64,000 nt of DNA from Lachnospiraceae bacterium (GTDB lineage Bacteria > Bacillota > Clostridia > Lachnospirales > Lachnospiraceae), in contig JAQYAV010000103.1 of the NCBI GenBank assembly GCA_029338675.1, positions 56,768-120,767 of the forward strand, read 5' to 3'. A model generated the notes under the pieces. It made no database searches and was not told where the DNA came from. It worked only from the letters and a program-made list of their open reading frames with translations. The position numbers were made by a program, and so were the translations under genes. Positions 1 through 10,856 of the stretch are shown piece after piece. How positions within the stretch are numbered: the first letter of the stretch is position 1; the number at the start of each line of letters is the position of its first letter.

Positions 1-1803
1 TCGAAAGATAATTCTTCTGATATTGAAAAATCTAAGTTGGCTAAAGAATCCAATGATAAAGAAAAAGACAGCACTAATATAGAATCAGATAGTAAGAATA
101 ATAAGAATTCTTCTGAAGACAAGGATAATAAGAATTCTTCTGATGATAAGGATAATAAGAATTTTTCTGATGATAAGGATAATAAGGATTCTTCTGAAGA
201 CAAGGATAATAAGGATTCTTCTGATGATAAGGACAATAAGAATTCTTCTGCTGACAAGGATAAGACTTCAGATGATAGGTCTGCAAAAACGAAGAACAAT
301 AGCAATAATGAAAATAAGCCTTTAGATTCAAATAAAAAAGATGAAAAAACTACTAAGGGAAATCCAGATGTTCCATATATAGATCCTTCAATTTATTATT
401 ACAAAAAAAAGGAGAAAAGAACAAAAATTGTTTTAGCTATTGTGGCAGCTGTAATAATATGTGTTTATGTAGGTGGTTTTGTATATTTCTCAAATCATTT
501 TAGCACAAAAACATATATTAATGATATTGAAGTTTCTGGTAAATCAATTGCAGAGGTTGAAAGTATTCTTAATACTGAAATGGATAAGTATCACCTTGAT
601 ATTTTGTTTACAAACGGTAAAGAAACTTTAAATAAAGGTGATGGTGGCATAAGCTATTCATTAAAACAAAGTGTTTTGGACATAAGAAAACAAAACAATG
701 CAATTTTGTGGTTTATTGATTTGTTTACAGAAAGCCATTATAAAGTTGAATATGTTGTTAACTATGATAAAAAACAATTGTCAGATTACATATTAGGATT
801 TAATTACTTTTTAGCATACAATATGCAACCATCAATTAATGCTAAGGTTGAAATGACCAATGGAGAGGTTATTGTTACTCCAGAAAAATTAGGCACAAAA
901 ATGGATAAAGATTTGGTTATGGATAAAATCTGTAGTGCTCTTGATTCATATTTGACAACGATTGATTTAGTTGAAGCAGGTTGTTATATCCCAGCAGAAA
1001 TAACAGAAAATTCTGAGTCAATTATTAACACAAAAAAGAATGCAGAGGCTTTTCTTGCAATTAAAGCAGTTCTTTCTTTTGGCGATTATCAATTCCAGAT
1101 TCCTCGGGAGGATTTATCTGAAATTGGTACATTAAACGACAAAGGCGAGGTAGAAGTAACACGTAGAAATGTTGATTTATATGTAAAAAAGCTTGATGAA
1201 AGATTTACTACAATTGATAAACCACGAAAGTTTGAAACTAGTGATGGTAAAACTATTTTGATATATGGTGATGGATACTATGGATGGATAATGGATCCTG
1301 AAAAAGAATCTGAAGAACTATATGATTATTTATCAAAGAAAAAAGATTTTAATATAGAGGCGGCATACAAGCTTCAAGGATATGCAATGTGTGATACAAA
1401 TGATATTGGCAATAGCTATGTTGAAATTAATTTAACAAAACAACATGTTTGGTTATATATTAATGGACGCAAAATTATTGAAAGTGATTGTGTAACTGGT
1501 AGACCATCTTTGAATACTCCAGGAGGCTTATATGGAATTACATATAAGGCATATGACGCAACATTAAAAGGACCTGATTATGAGACAAAGGTTTCGTTTT
1601 GGATGCCTTTTAACTGGGATATAGGATTGCATGATGCAGCCTGGAGAGCTGATTTTGGTGGTGATATTTATACATATGATGGCTCCCATGGATGTGTTAA
1701 TTTACCATATGATGTTGCACAGACAATATTTGATTATGTAGAGGGAGGCTTCCCAGTTGTATGTTATTGGGAAGATGAGGTTCAAGTAATAAGTGAAAAT
1801 TAA
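1..1803 (+). CDS. L,D-transpeptidase (YkuD domain) membrane protein, 5'-truncated by the window edge
   Basis: Frame is open from base 1 (the listed start at 37 is an internal TTG). Acidic Asn/Asp/Ser repeat N-terminus, one TM helix (IVLAIVAAVIICVYVGGFVYF), C-terminal YkuD motif GSHGCVNLP. Confidence 0.9.
   Translation, partial: SKDNSSDIEKSKLAKESNDKEKDSTNIESDSKNNKNSSEDKDNKNSSDDKDNKNFSDDKDNKDSSEDKDNKDSSDDKDNKNSSADKDKTSDDRSAKTKNNSNNENKPLDSNKKDEKTTKGNPDVPYIDPSIYYYKKKEKRTKIVLAIVAAVIICVYVGGFVYFSNHFSTKTYINDIEVSGKSIAEVESILNTEMDKYHLDILFTNGKETLNKGDGGISYSLKQSVLDIRKQNNAILWFIDLFTESHYKVEYVVNYDKKQLSDYILGFNYFLAYNMQPSINAKVEMTNGEVIVTPEKLGTKMDKDLVMDKICSALDSYLTTIDLVEAGCYIPAEITENSESIINTKKNAEAFLAIKAVLSFGDYQFQIPREDLSEIGTLNDKGEVEVTRRNVDLYVKKLDERFTTIDKPRKFETSDGKTILIYGDGYYGWIMDPEKESEELYDYLSKKKDFNIEAAYKLQGYAMCDTNDIGNSYVEINLTKQHVWLYINGRKIIESDCVTGRPSLNTPGGLYGITYKAYDATLKGPDYETKVSFWMPFNWDIGLHDAAWRADFGGDIYTYDGSHGCVNLPYDVAQTIFDYVEGGFPVVCYWEDEVQVISEN
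97..258 (+). repeat. In-frame 27-bp tandem repeat, 6 copies, encoding (D/N)NK(N/D)SS(E/D)DK
   Basis: Direct reading: 97-123, 124-150, 151-177, 178-204, 205-231, 232-258. Confidence 0.9.
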
Positions 1804-1834
1804 ATAAACATTTACAAAATTAAGGAGGTACCCT

Positions 1835-2656
1835 ATGAGCAGATTATACGACGAATTAATTGAAGCATATGATAGCATTAAATCACGAATTCCTTTTGAA
1901 CCAGAAATAGCACTTGTTTTGGGCTCGGGATTAGGAGATTTTGCTAATAATATTACTAATCAAGTTTTAATTCCTTATGAAGATATTAAAGGTTTTCCAA
2001 TATCAACAGTTTCAGGTCATGCTGGTACCTTTGTTTTTGGCTTGATTGGAGATAAAAAAATAGTTGCAATGCAAGGAAGAGTTCACCACTACGAAGGCTA
2101 TAGTATGCATAAAGTAGTTATGCCAATTAGGTTAATGAAGCTTTTTGGAGCAAAGAAGCTTATTTTGACTAATGCAGCTGGTGGAATTAATGAATCATTT
2201 AAACCAGGTACACTAATGATGATAACAGATCAAATTACTTCTTTTGTTGATTCACCTCTTATTGGCGAAAATGTAGAAGAATTGGGAACTAGATTTCCAG
2301 ATATGTCTAATGTTTATGATGTTGAATTGCAGGCACTTATGAGAAAAACAGCATCTTCTTTAGATATCGACTTAAAAGAAGGTGTATATTTACAAACAAC
2401 AGGTCCAAGCTATGAAACACCAGCAGAAATAAAGATGTTTAGAGGTTTTGGAGCAGATGCAGTAGGAATGAGTACAACATGTGAGGCAATGGCAGCCAAG
2501 CATATGGGAATGTCTATAGCAGGAGTATCATGTATAACAAATCTTGCAGCTGGCATGAGTAGTACGCCATTAAATCATATGGAAGTAAAAGAAACAGCTA
2601 ATAGAGTTGCTAAGCAATTTGAAGCATTGATTAAAAACTTTATATTAGCAATATGA
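1835..2656 (+). CDS. punA: Purine-nucleoside phosphorylase
   Basis: 273 aa; LVLGSGLGDFA, GRVHHYEGYSMHKVVMPIR, TNAAGGIN, GPSYETPAEI motifs; RBS aaggaggta. Confidence 0.92.
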   Translation: MSRLYDELIEAYDSIKSRIPFEPEIALVLGSGLGDFANNITNQVLIPYEDIKGFPISTVSGHAGTFVFGLIGDKKIVAMQGRVHHYEGYSMHKVVMPIRLMKLFGAKKLILTNAAGGINESFKPGTLMMITDQITSFVDSPLIGENVEELGTRFPDMSNVYDVELQALMRKTASSLDIDLKEGVYLQTTGPSYETPAEIKMFRGFGADAVGMSTTCEAMAAKHMGMSIAGVSCITNLAAGMSSTPLNHMEVKETANRVAKQFEALIKNFILAI

Positions 2657-2758
2657 TAGATTATAATAAATTTTTTTAAAGAACAAAATTAATTCAATAT
2701 GAATTTGATGTTGTAAAATTCATATAAATGACAGTTTTAATATACAAGAGGATATACA

Positions 2759-5179
2759 ATGAATCGAGAATTATTCAAACGGTTAATAGATAGTAGAATA
2801 GTAATTTTGGATGGTGCAACAGGTAGTAACCTCCAAAAAGCAGGAATGCCAATTGGAGTATGTCCAGAAAAATGGATATTAGATAATCCAAAACATATTA
2901 TTAAGCTTCAATCAGATTATATTAAATCAGGAAGTAACATTTTGCTTGCACCAACCTTTACAGCTAATAGAATTAAGCTAGCTGAATATGGTCTTGAAGA
3001 TCAGATAAAGGAAATCAATACACAATTAGTCGCTTTGTCTAAGCAAGCAGTTGAACAAGAGGGAAACCGAGGTTATGTAGCAGGTGATTTGACTATGACT
3101 GGTCAACAGTTAAAGCCAATGGGTAATCTTGAATTCGAAGAATTAGTTGACATATACAAAGAACAGGCAACTATATTAGTTGATGCAGGTGTAGATTTAT
3201 TTTTTATTGAAACAATGATGAGCTTAGCAGAATCAAGAGCTGCTCTTATTGCAGTCAAAGAAATATGTGATTTGCCAGTATTAGTTAGTATGTCCTTTAA
3301 TGAGGATGGTAAAACTTTCTTTGGATCAACACCAGAATCAGCAGTTGTTGTTTTACAATCACTTGGAGCAGATGCGGTAGGTATTAATTGTTCTACAGGC
3401 CCTAAAGAAATGATTCCTCTTATAAAGCAGATGTTAAAATACGCTAAGGTACCTATTCTTGCCAAACCAAACAATGGTATGCCAGAGTTAATTGATGGTA
3501 AGACAGTATATAGAATGACTCCTGATGAATTTGCAACATACGGAAAAGAATTAGTTGATGCAGGTGTAAGATTAATTGGAGGATGTTGTGGATCAACACC
3601 TAAACATATTGAAACCCTAAAGAAATATGTAAGAAATGTTGATATCAAGCCTTTTGTTGCTAATCCAATTAATGACAGAGTTTTATCAAGTGAACGTCAA
3701 ATTCAGGAAATTTCATTAGATGGTCAATTTATAGTTGTAGGAGAAAGAATAAATCCTACAGGAAAGAAGCTTCTTCAAGAGAAACTTAGAGAAGGAAAGA
3801 TGGATTTAGTTTGTGATATGGCAGAAGAACAAACTGAATGTGGTGCTAAAATATTAGATATTAATATGGGAATGAACGGAATCAACGAAAAAGATATGAT
3901 GGAAAAATCCATTTACGAGGTAACATCCGTTGTAAATACACCTCTTTGTATAGATTCAAGTCATGTTGATGTAATAGAAAATTCCTTGCGTGTATATCCA
4001 GGTAGAGCATTAATAAATTCGATTTCATTAGAAGAAAGTAAATGTCGTCCGTTAATGAAAATTGCAGCGAAATATGGGGCAATGTGTATTTTATTACCAT
4101 TGTCTGATAAGGGATTACCTGAAAGCTTTGAAGAAAAGATAGAAATAATTAATACACTAATTAAAATAGCTGAAGAAGAACATGTTGATAGAAATTGTCT
4201 TGTAATAGATGGACTTGTAGCAACTGTAGGTGCAAACAAACAGGCAGCTATTGAAACCCTTGCAACAATAGAATATTGTAAGAATATATTACATATTCCT
4301 ACAATATGTGGATTATCCAATATTTCCTTTGGATTACCTGAAAGAATTAATGTTAATGTCGCTTTTTTAACTATGGCAATATCAAAAGGTCTTACAATGG
4401 CAATATGTAATCCAGGTCAAGCACAGCTTATGAATGCTGCATACGCTTCAGATTTACTTATTGCAAAGCAGGATTCAGATAATACATATGTAAGCAATGT
4501 TGTAAAACTAAATCAAACAACCGAACAAACTAGTGCTAAAATAAAAGATGATTTAGTTGGTAGTAAAGTGTTTTTGGATGTTGTTAAAGGAAATAAGTCC
4601 ACAATTGTTGATGACGTAAAAAAAGAGCTTGAAATTGGTAAGAGTCCAAAGGATATAATTGATAATGACTTGATCCCTGCTGTAAATAAAGTAGGCGAAT
4701 ATTTTGAACAAAAGAAATATTTCTTACCACAGCTTATTGCCGGTGCCACAGCAATGGACATGGCAATCGAATATATTACACCGTTCTTAAAATCAGATGA
4801 TGTAAATGAGAATAAAGGAACAGTAATTATGGCTACTGTAGAAGGAGATATTCATGATATCGGTAAAAATCTAGTTGTACTTATGCTTAAGAATTATGGA
4901 TATAATGTAATTGACTTAGGAAAAGATGTTCCAATAGATGTTATATTTAATGCGGCAAAAGAAAACAATGCAGACGTTATTGGACTTTCTGCTCTTATGA
5001 CAACAACAATGATGCGAATGAAAGACGCTGTAGATTATAGAAATAGCAACAAGCTCCCTTTTAAAATTATTATCGGTGGTGCAGTTGTATCACAAAATTT
5101 TGCAGATGAGATTGGTGCAGATGGCTACTCCAAAGATGCAAATGAAGCAGTAAAGCTTGTTGATAGACTATTGACATAG
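2759..5179 (+). CDS. metH: Cobalamin-dependent methionine synthase lacking the C-terminal AdoMet reactivation domain
   Basis: 806 aa; Hcy-methyltransferase domain (GGCCGSTPKHI), pterin-binding domain (VVGERINPTGKK), B12-binding DIHDIGKNL; ends after the B12 domain. Confidence 0.92.
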   Translation: MNRELFKRLIDSRIVILDGATGSNLQKAGMPIGVCPEKWILDNPKHIIKLQSDYIKSGSNILLAPTFTANRIKLAEYGLEDQIKEINTQLVALSKQAVEQEGNRGYVAGDLTMTGQQLKPMGNLEFEELVDIYKEQATILVDAGVDLFFIETMMSLAESRAALIAVKEICDLPVLVSMSFNEDGKTFFGSTPESAVVVLQSLGADAVGINCSTGPKEMIPLIKQMLKYAKVPILAKPNNGMPELIDGKTVYRMTPDEFATYGKELVDAGVRLIGGCCGSTPKHIETLKKYVRNVDIKPFVANPINDRVLSSERQIQEISLDGQFIVVGERINPTGKKLLQEKLREGKMDLVCDMAEEQTECGAKILDINMGMNGINEKDMMEKSIYEVTSVVNTPLCIDSSHVDVIENSLRVYPGRALINSISLEESKCRPLMKIAAKYGAMCILLPLSDKGLPESFEEKIEIINTLIKIAEEEHVDRNCLVIDGLVATVGANKQAAIETLATIEYCKNILHIPTICGLSNISFGLPERINVNVAFLTMAISKGLTMAICNPGQAQLMNAAYASDLLIAKQDSDNTYVSNVVKLNQTTEQTSAKIKDDLVGSKVFLDVVKGNKSTIVDDVKKELEIGKSPKDIIDNDLIPAVNKVGEYFEQKKYFLPQLIAGATAMDMAIEYITPFLKSDDVNENKGTVIMATVEGDIHDIGKNLVVLMLKNYGYNVIDLGKDVPIDVIFNAAKENNADVIGLSALMTTTMMRMKDAVDYRNSNKLPFKIIIGGAVVSQNFADEIGADGYSKDANEAVKLVDRLLT

Positions 5180-5237
5180 TTATATTATGTGGTTAAAATA
5201 TATTAATTAGGTAATATTGTTGAAAGGTGGATACATT

Positions 5238-5723
5238 ATGAAAAAAATGGTGCTATCATTACTAGTTGATAATACGTCTGGAGTATTAAGCAGAGTATCT
5301 GCAATGTTCAGCCGTAGAGGTTATAATATAGACAGTTTAACAGTTGGAGTCACTGAAAATCCAAAGTATTCAAGAATGACAGTTGCAGTACTTGGAGATG
5401 ATAGAATATTAAGTCAGATAAAAAAACAGCTTCTTAAACTTGAAGATGTTATTTCAATTACAGAATTAAAGGATGGCGAGTCAGTTTGTAGAGAACTTGT
5501 TCTTGTTAAAGTTAAAGCATCATTAGAAGAGAGACAGCAGATTATTTCTATGGTTGATGTATTTAGAGCAAAGGTTGTTGATGTATCATGCGATTCGCTA
5601 ATGATCGAATTAACGGGTAATGTTAATAAGATAGAAGCCTTTATCGCATTGTTAGATGGCTTCCATATTGAAGAAATGGTTAGAACTGGTTTAACAGGTT
5701 TAACAAGAGGCAATTGCCAATAA
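5238..5723 (+). CDS. ilvN: Acetolactate synthase small (regulatory) subunit
   Basis: ACT domain LLVDNTSGVLSRVSAMFSRRGYNIDSLTVG; start moved to ATG 5238 after AAAGGTGG. Confidence 0.92.
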   Translation: MKKMVLSLLVDNTSGVLSRVSAMFSRRGYNIDSLTVGVTENPKYSRMTVAVLGDDRILSQIKKQLLKLEDVISITELKDGESVCRELVLVKVKASLEERQQIISMVDVFRAKVVDVSCDSLMIELTGNVNKIEAFIALLDGFHIEEMVRTGLTGLTRGNCQ

Positions 5724-5781
5724 TATTGTAAAGTGATTACTTCAATAGAGTAATAACTATAAATTTAATTATTTATTTTAG

Positions 5782-6813
<1,032 letters not shown>

Positions 6814-6824
6814 GATTTAGTACT

Positions 6825-6863
6825 AAAAAGAACCTGGATCCGTATTAGATCTAGGTTCTTTTT
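6825..6863 (+). terminator. Rho-independent terminator after ilvC
   Basis: AAAAAGAACCTGGATC-cgtatta-GATCTAGGTTCTTTTT hairpin with T run. Confidence 0.88.
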
Positions 6864-6897
6864 AATATATTGATTTTATTTTAGGGGAGAAACTACC

Positions 6898-7455
6898 ATG
6901 ACTTGTTTGGAAGCACAATCAAATATCATGAAATTCATTGATAAAACTTTGCCTGACGATAAGGTAGTTGACTTTGCCAGGCATATAAAACATTGTCCTA
7001 ATTGCGCTGAAGAATTAGAGATTTCTTATACATTAATTATTGGAATGCGTCAATTAGATAACAATGAAGACTTATGCCATGATTTTAAAGCAGCAATCAA
7101 AGATGATTTTCAAAAAGCAGAAAACAAAATAAAAACAGCAAAAAGATTTAAGGTTTCAACATTTAGCATGATTTTTGCTGCAGTAGTAGTATGTTTATTA
7201 TTTTTATATGACCAAGGATTAAATAAGGTATATGAAATTGAACAGACAATAAAAAGTGTAGAGCAGGGAGACGCATATTTTTATGAGGAATTTAGTGATA
7301 TTTTATCTATATGTCAAGAAGATTTTGTTAATGAATATACTGTAATTGAACCAAAGCCTGGATTTACATTTTATCAAAAAATCAAATTATATAATTATAT
7401 ACATCCTAAAAAAGATGAGGATGAAGATGAAACAAAAGGTTATAATATAAATTAG
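6898..7455 (+). CDS. Anti-sigma-factor-like zinc-finger (zf-HC2) membrane protein
   Basis: HIKHCPNC (HxxxCxxC) near the N-terminus and one TM helix (FSMIFAAVVVCLLFLY); no adjacent sigma factor. Confidence 0.6.
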   Translation: MTCLEAQSNIMKFIDKTLPDDKVVDFARHIKHCPNCAEELEISYTLIIGMRQLDNNEDLCHDFKAAIKDDFQKAENKIKTAKRFKVSTFSMIFAAVVVCLLFLYDQGLNKVYEIEQTIKSVEQGDAYFYEEFSDILSICQEDFVNEYTVIEPKPGFTFYQKIKLYNYIHPKKDEDEDETKGYNIN

Positions 7456-7561
7456 AAAGTATTGATTTTAAATCGTTTAAATATATGAGTATTATGTTAA
7501 TGAAAATATTGAAAAATGCTATGAACAAAGTTCATATACATATTATATGAGGAGAATTAGT

Positions 7562-10195
7562 ATGAATAAGTTATTGTTAGTAGATGGAAATAGTATTCTT
7601 AATAGAGCGTTTTATGGTTTGCCGGATTTAACTACAAGTGAGGGCTTACATACTAATGCAGTATTGGGATTTTTAAATATAGTATTAAAGGTTTTAGAAG
7701 AGGAAAAGGCTACGCATTTATGCGTAGCTTTTGATGTAAAACAAAAGACCTTTAGACATGAAATGTTTGAAGAATACAAAGGTACTCGTAAATCCATGCC
7801 AGATGAGTTAAGAGAGCAGGTTCCTTTGATTAAAGATATTCTTACAAAAATGAATATTACAATATGCGAAAAAGACGGTTATGAAGCTGACGATATTTTA
7901 GGAACTCTTTCAAGAGTTGCAAATAAAGAAGGATATAAAGTTACTGTATTATCTGGCGATAGAGATTTATTGCAGCTCGCTACTGAAGATATACTAATAA
8001 GAATACCTAAAACAAAAGCAGGTAAAACAACAATCGAAGATTATTACGCCAAAGATGTAGAGGAATTATATGGTGTAACACCGTTAGTTTTCATAGATAT
8101 GAAAGGACTTATGGGAGATTCATCTGATAATATTCCAGGTGTTCCAGGAATAGGCGAAAAGACAGCAAGCAAATTGTTAATAGAATATGGCTCTATGGAA
8201 GGATTATATGACAATATTGATTCCTTAAAGAAAAGCAAGATGAAAGAAAATTTAATCAATTATAAGGAACAAGCGTTTATGTCTAAAATTTTAGCAACGA
8301 TTAAGCTTGATTGTGTTTTGGATGTGGATTTAAGTAATTCGACTGTTGACAATATGTTTAATCAACAGGTTTTTGATGAATTTACACGTTTAGAGCTAAA
8401 AAGTCTATTAAATAGATTTAAAGATAATATGAAAACCTCTAAAACACTTGAATATACAAAAGAGCTTGTTGATGATTTTGATAGAGTGAACGAAATATTT
8501 AAAGAAGCAGAAAAAAATAATACTTGTGGTGTAGCGTATATATGTGATAAAGAAGGCGAACCCCTAGGGGCAGCAATTTGTTACGATAAAACTAATGTTA
8601 AAGTGATAAGATTTATGAATTTTATTACTTTAGAGTTTTTTAATTCTAAGCTTTTAGAATTAAATAAAAATACAACGCTTTCTTTTGTTGATATTAAAAG
8701 TATTCTTCCAATAGTAGATTTGTCAGATGATGACAATATTTTTGATTGCTCATTAGCTGCATATTTAATTAATCCTCTTGTTGAGAGCTATGCTTACGAT
8801 GAATTATCAAAAATTTATTTAAATGTATCACTACAACCAGAAAAGGATTACATTAAAAAGCAGGATATTAATCTGTTTTCTTTTGAAGATAATAATTTAC
8901 TAGAATTATTTGCATTAAAAGCATTAATTCCTTGTATAACAAAGGAAATTCTAATCCATAAATTAAATGAATTTAATTTATTAGATTTATATAATAATAT
9001 TGAAATTCCATGTCTTTTTGCATTATATGATATGGAACAAAATGGAATCAAAGTCGATAAGGAAGCTTTAAGGTCGTTTGGAGATAAGCTAAAGCTTAAA
9101 ATAGATGAATTAACTAAAAAAATATATGAATTAGCAGGACAGGAGTTCAACATTAACTCAACAAAACAACTAGGTGTTATATTATTTGAACAATTAGGCT
9201 TAACATGCAGTAAAAAAACGAAAAGCGGATATTCTACAAGTGTAGAAGTTCTTGAAAAAATAAAAGATGAGCACGAGATCATTCCTTGTTTATTAGAATA
9301 TAGACAGTTAACAAAGCTTAATTCAACATATGTGGAAGGATTAGTCCCATACATTTCATCAGATAGCAGAATACATGGCAAATTCAATCAAACAGTAACT
9401 GCAACTGGAAGAATAAGTTCAACAGAACCAAATCTTCAAAATATACCTACAAGACTTCCTCTTGGAAGAGAAATAAGAAAAGTATTTATCCCAGAAAAAG
9501 ATTTCCTGTTTATAGGAGCAGATTATTCGCAAATCGAATTAAGAGTTCTTGCCCATTTATCTAATGATAAAGCATTGCTTGATGCATATAACAATAACCA
9601 TGATATACATGCAGCTACAGCATCAGAAGTGTTTGATGTTCCAATTGATCAAGTGGATAGTCTTATGAGAAGAAAAGCTAAAGCTGTTAATTTTGGTATT
9701 GTATATGGCATTAGTTCGTTTGGACTAGGACAAGATCTTGATATTTCAAGAAAAGAAGCTGAAAGCTATATTGCAAAATATTTTGAAACATATAAGGATG
9801 TTAAAGCATTCTTAGATAAAACTGTAGAAAGTGTAAAAGAAAAAGGTTATTCCGTAACATTATTTAACAGAATTAGACCTATCCCAGAACTTAAATCTAG
9901 CAATTTTATGCAAAGAAGCTTTGGTGAAAGAGCCGCAATGAATTCGCCAATTCAAGGAACTGCAGCGGACATAATAAAAATTGCAATGATTAATGTAAAC
10001 AAAGAACTTAAATTGAGAAATCTTCGTTCTAAGCTTGTTTTACAGATTCATGACGAATTGCTTATAGAAACACATAAAGATGAATTTGATGAAGTAAAGG
10101 AAATATTAACAACTAAAATGAGTGAAGCAGTTAAATTAAATGTTCCACTTATTGTAGATGTCAATTTTGGAAATAACTGGTATGAGGCAAAATAA
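7562..10195 (+). CDS. polA: DNA polymerase I (5'-3' exonuclease and polymerase; 3'-5' exo domain apparently inactive)
   Basis: LLVDGNSILNRAFYG, GVPGIGEKTA, YSQIELRVLAHLS, QIHDELL; start ATG 7562 after GAGGAG. Confidence 0.96.
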   Translation: MNKLLLVDGNSILNRAFYGLPDLTTSEGLHTNAVLGFLNIVLKVLEEEKATHLCVAFDVKQKTFRHEMFEEYKGTRKSMPDELREQVPLIKDILTKMNITICEKDGYEADDILGTLSRVANKEGYKVTVLSGDRDLLQLATEDILIRIPKTKAGKTTIEDYYAKDVEELYGVTPLVFIDMKGLMGDSSDNIPGVPGIGEKTASKLLIEYGSMEGLYDNIDSLKKSKMKENLINYKEQAFMSKILATIKLDCVLDVDLSNSTVDNMFNQQVFDEFTRLELKSLLNRFKDNMKTSKTLEYTKELVDDFDRVNEIFKEAEKNNTCGVAYICDKEGEPLGAAICYDKTNVKVIRFMNFITLEFFNSKLLELNKNTTLSFVDIKSILPIVDLSDDDNIFDCSLAAYLINPLVESYAYDELSKIYLNVSLQPEKDYIKKQDINLFSFEDNNLLELFALKALIPCITKEILIHKLNEFNLLDLYNNIEIPCLFALYDMEQNGIKVDKEALRSFGDKLKLKIDELTKKIYELAGQEFNINSTKQLGVILFEQLGLTCSKKTKSGYSTSVEVLEKIKDEHEIIPCLLEYRQLTKLNSTYVEGLVPYISSDSRIHGKFNQTVTATGRISSTEPNLQNIPTRLPLGREIRKVFIPEKDFLFIGADYSQIELRVLAHLSNDKALLDAYNNNHDIHAATASEVFDVPIDQVDSLMRRKAKAVNFGIVYGISSFGLGQDLDISRKEAESYIAKYFETYKDVKAFLDKTVESVKEKGYSVTLFNRIRPIPELKSSNFMQRSFGERAAMNSPIQGTAADIIKIAMINVNKELKLRNLRSKLVLQIHDELLIETHKDEFDEVKEILTTKMSEAVKLNVPLIVDVNFGNNWYEAK

Positions 10196-10816
10196 ATGAA
10201 AATATTAGGAATTACTGGTGGTGTTGGTTCAGGAAAAAGTAGAGTATTATATGATATAAATAAAATTTGTAAGGCATATATTATTGAAACTGATAAGCTT
10301 GCTCATGAATTGATGGAACCAGGTCAGATAATATATAACAAAATAGTAGATACTTTTGGTAAAGATATTCTTTGTGAAGATGAACCATATTATATTAACA
10401 GAGCAAAGCTTGGCGAAATAGTTTTTAATGATAAAAATAAATTAATGCAACTTAATAATATTACTCACCCAGGAGTAAAGGACTATATTAAGTCAATGAT
10501 AAATTCTATAAAAGCTAAAGGTTCATATGATTTGTTTGTAATAGAAGCTGCATTACTTATTCAAGATGGATATAAAGAAATATGCGATGAAATCTGGTAT
10601 GTATACGTAAGCGATGAAGAACGAATAAAAAGACTAATGGAATCTAGAAATTATACCCGTGAAAAATGCATTTCTATTATAAATTCACAGGAAAGTGTTG
10701 AATACTATAAAAACAATACAGATAATATTATTTACAATGATGGGTCATATGAAGAAACCTTTAATATAATCACTGAATTATTGAATAAGTTTATTTCAAA
10801 TGATATAATTAAGTAA
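10196..10816 (+). CDS. coaE: Dephospho-CoA kinase
   Basis: MKILGITGGVGSGKS P-loop, DKLAHELMEPG, follows polA directly. Confidence 0.92.
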   Translation: MKILGITGGVGSGKSRVLYDINKICKAYIIETDKLAHELMEPGQIIYNKIVDTFGKDILCEDEPYYINRAKLGEIVFNDKNKLMQLNNITHPGVKDYIKSMINSIKAKGSYDLFVIEAALLIQDGYKEICDEIWYVYVSDEERIKRLMESRNYTREKCISIINSQESVEYYKNNTDNIIYNDGSYEETFNIITELLNKFISNDIIK

Positions 10817-10856
10817 TGCATTTTTATGCATAATTCTTTTACATCAGGAGGTTGCC

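Noticed and set aside
74-331. 85-aa - strand and 60-aa + strand ORFs over the repeat region
   Set aside because: Alternate-frame readings of the 27-bp repeat; no RBS, repetitive composition, covered by the L,D-transpeptidase gene.
2657-2758. Possible SAM/B12 riboswitch upstream of metH
   Set aside because: The gap is about 100 nt, AT-rich, with no recognisable conserved riboswitch core.
3103-3648. 181-aa antisense ORF in metH (and similar antisense ORFs in polA, ftsA-like, pta, ackA, proA, mutS, sulP, rsmH)
   Set aside because: Shadow ORFs opposite well-supported genes; no plausible RBS or recognisable family.
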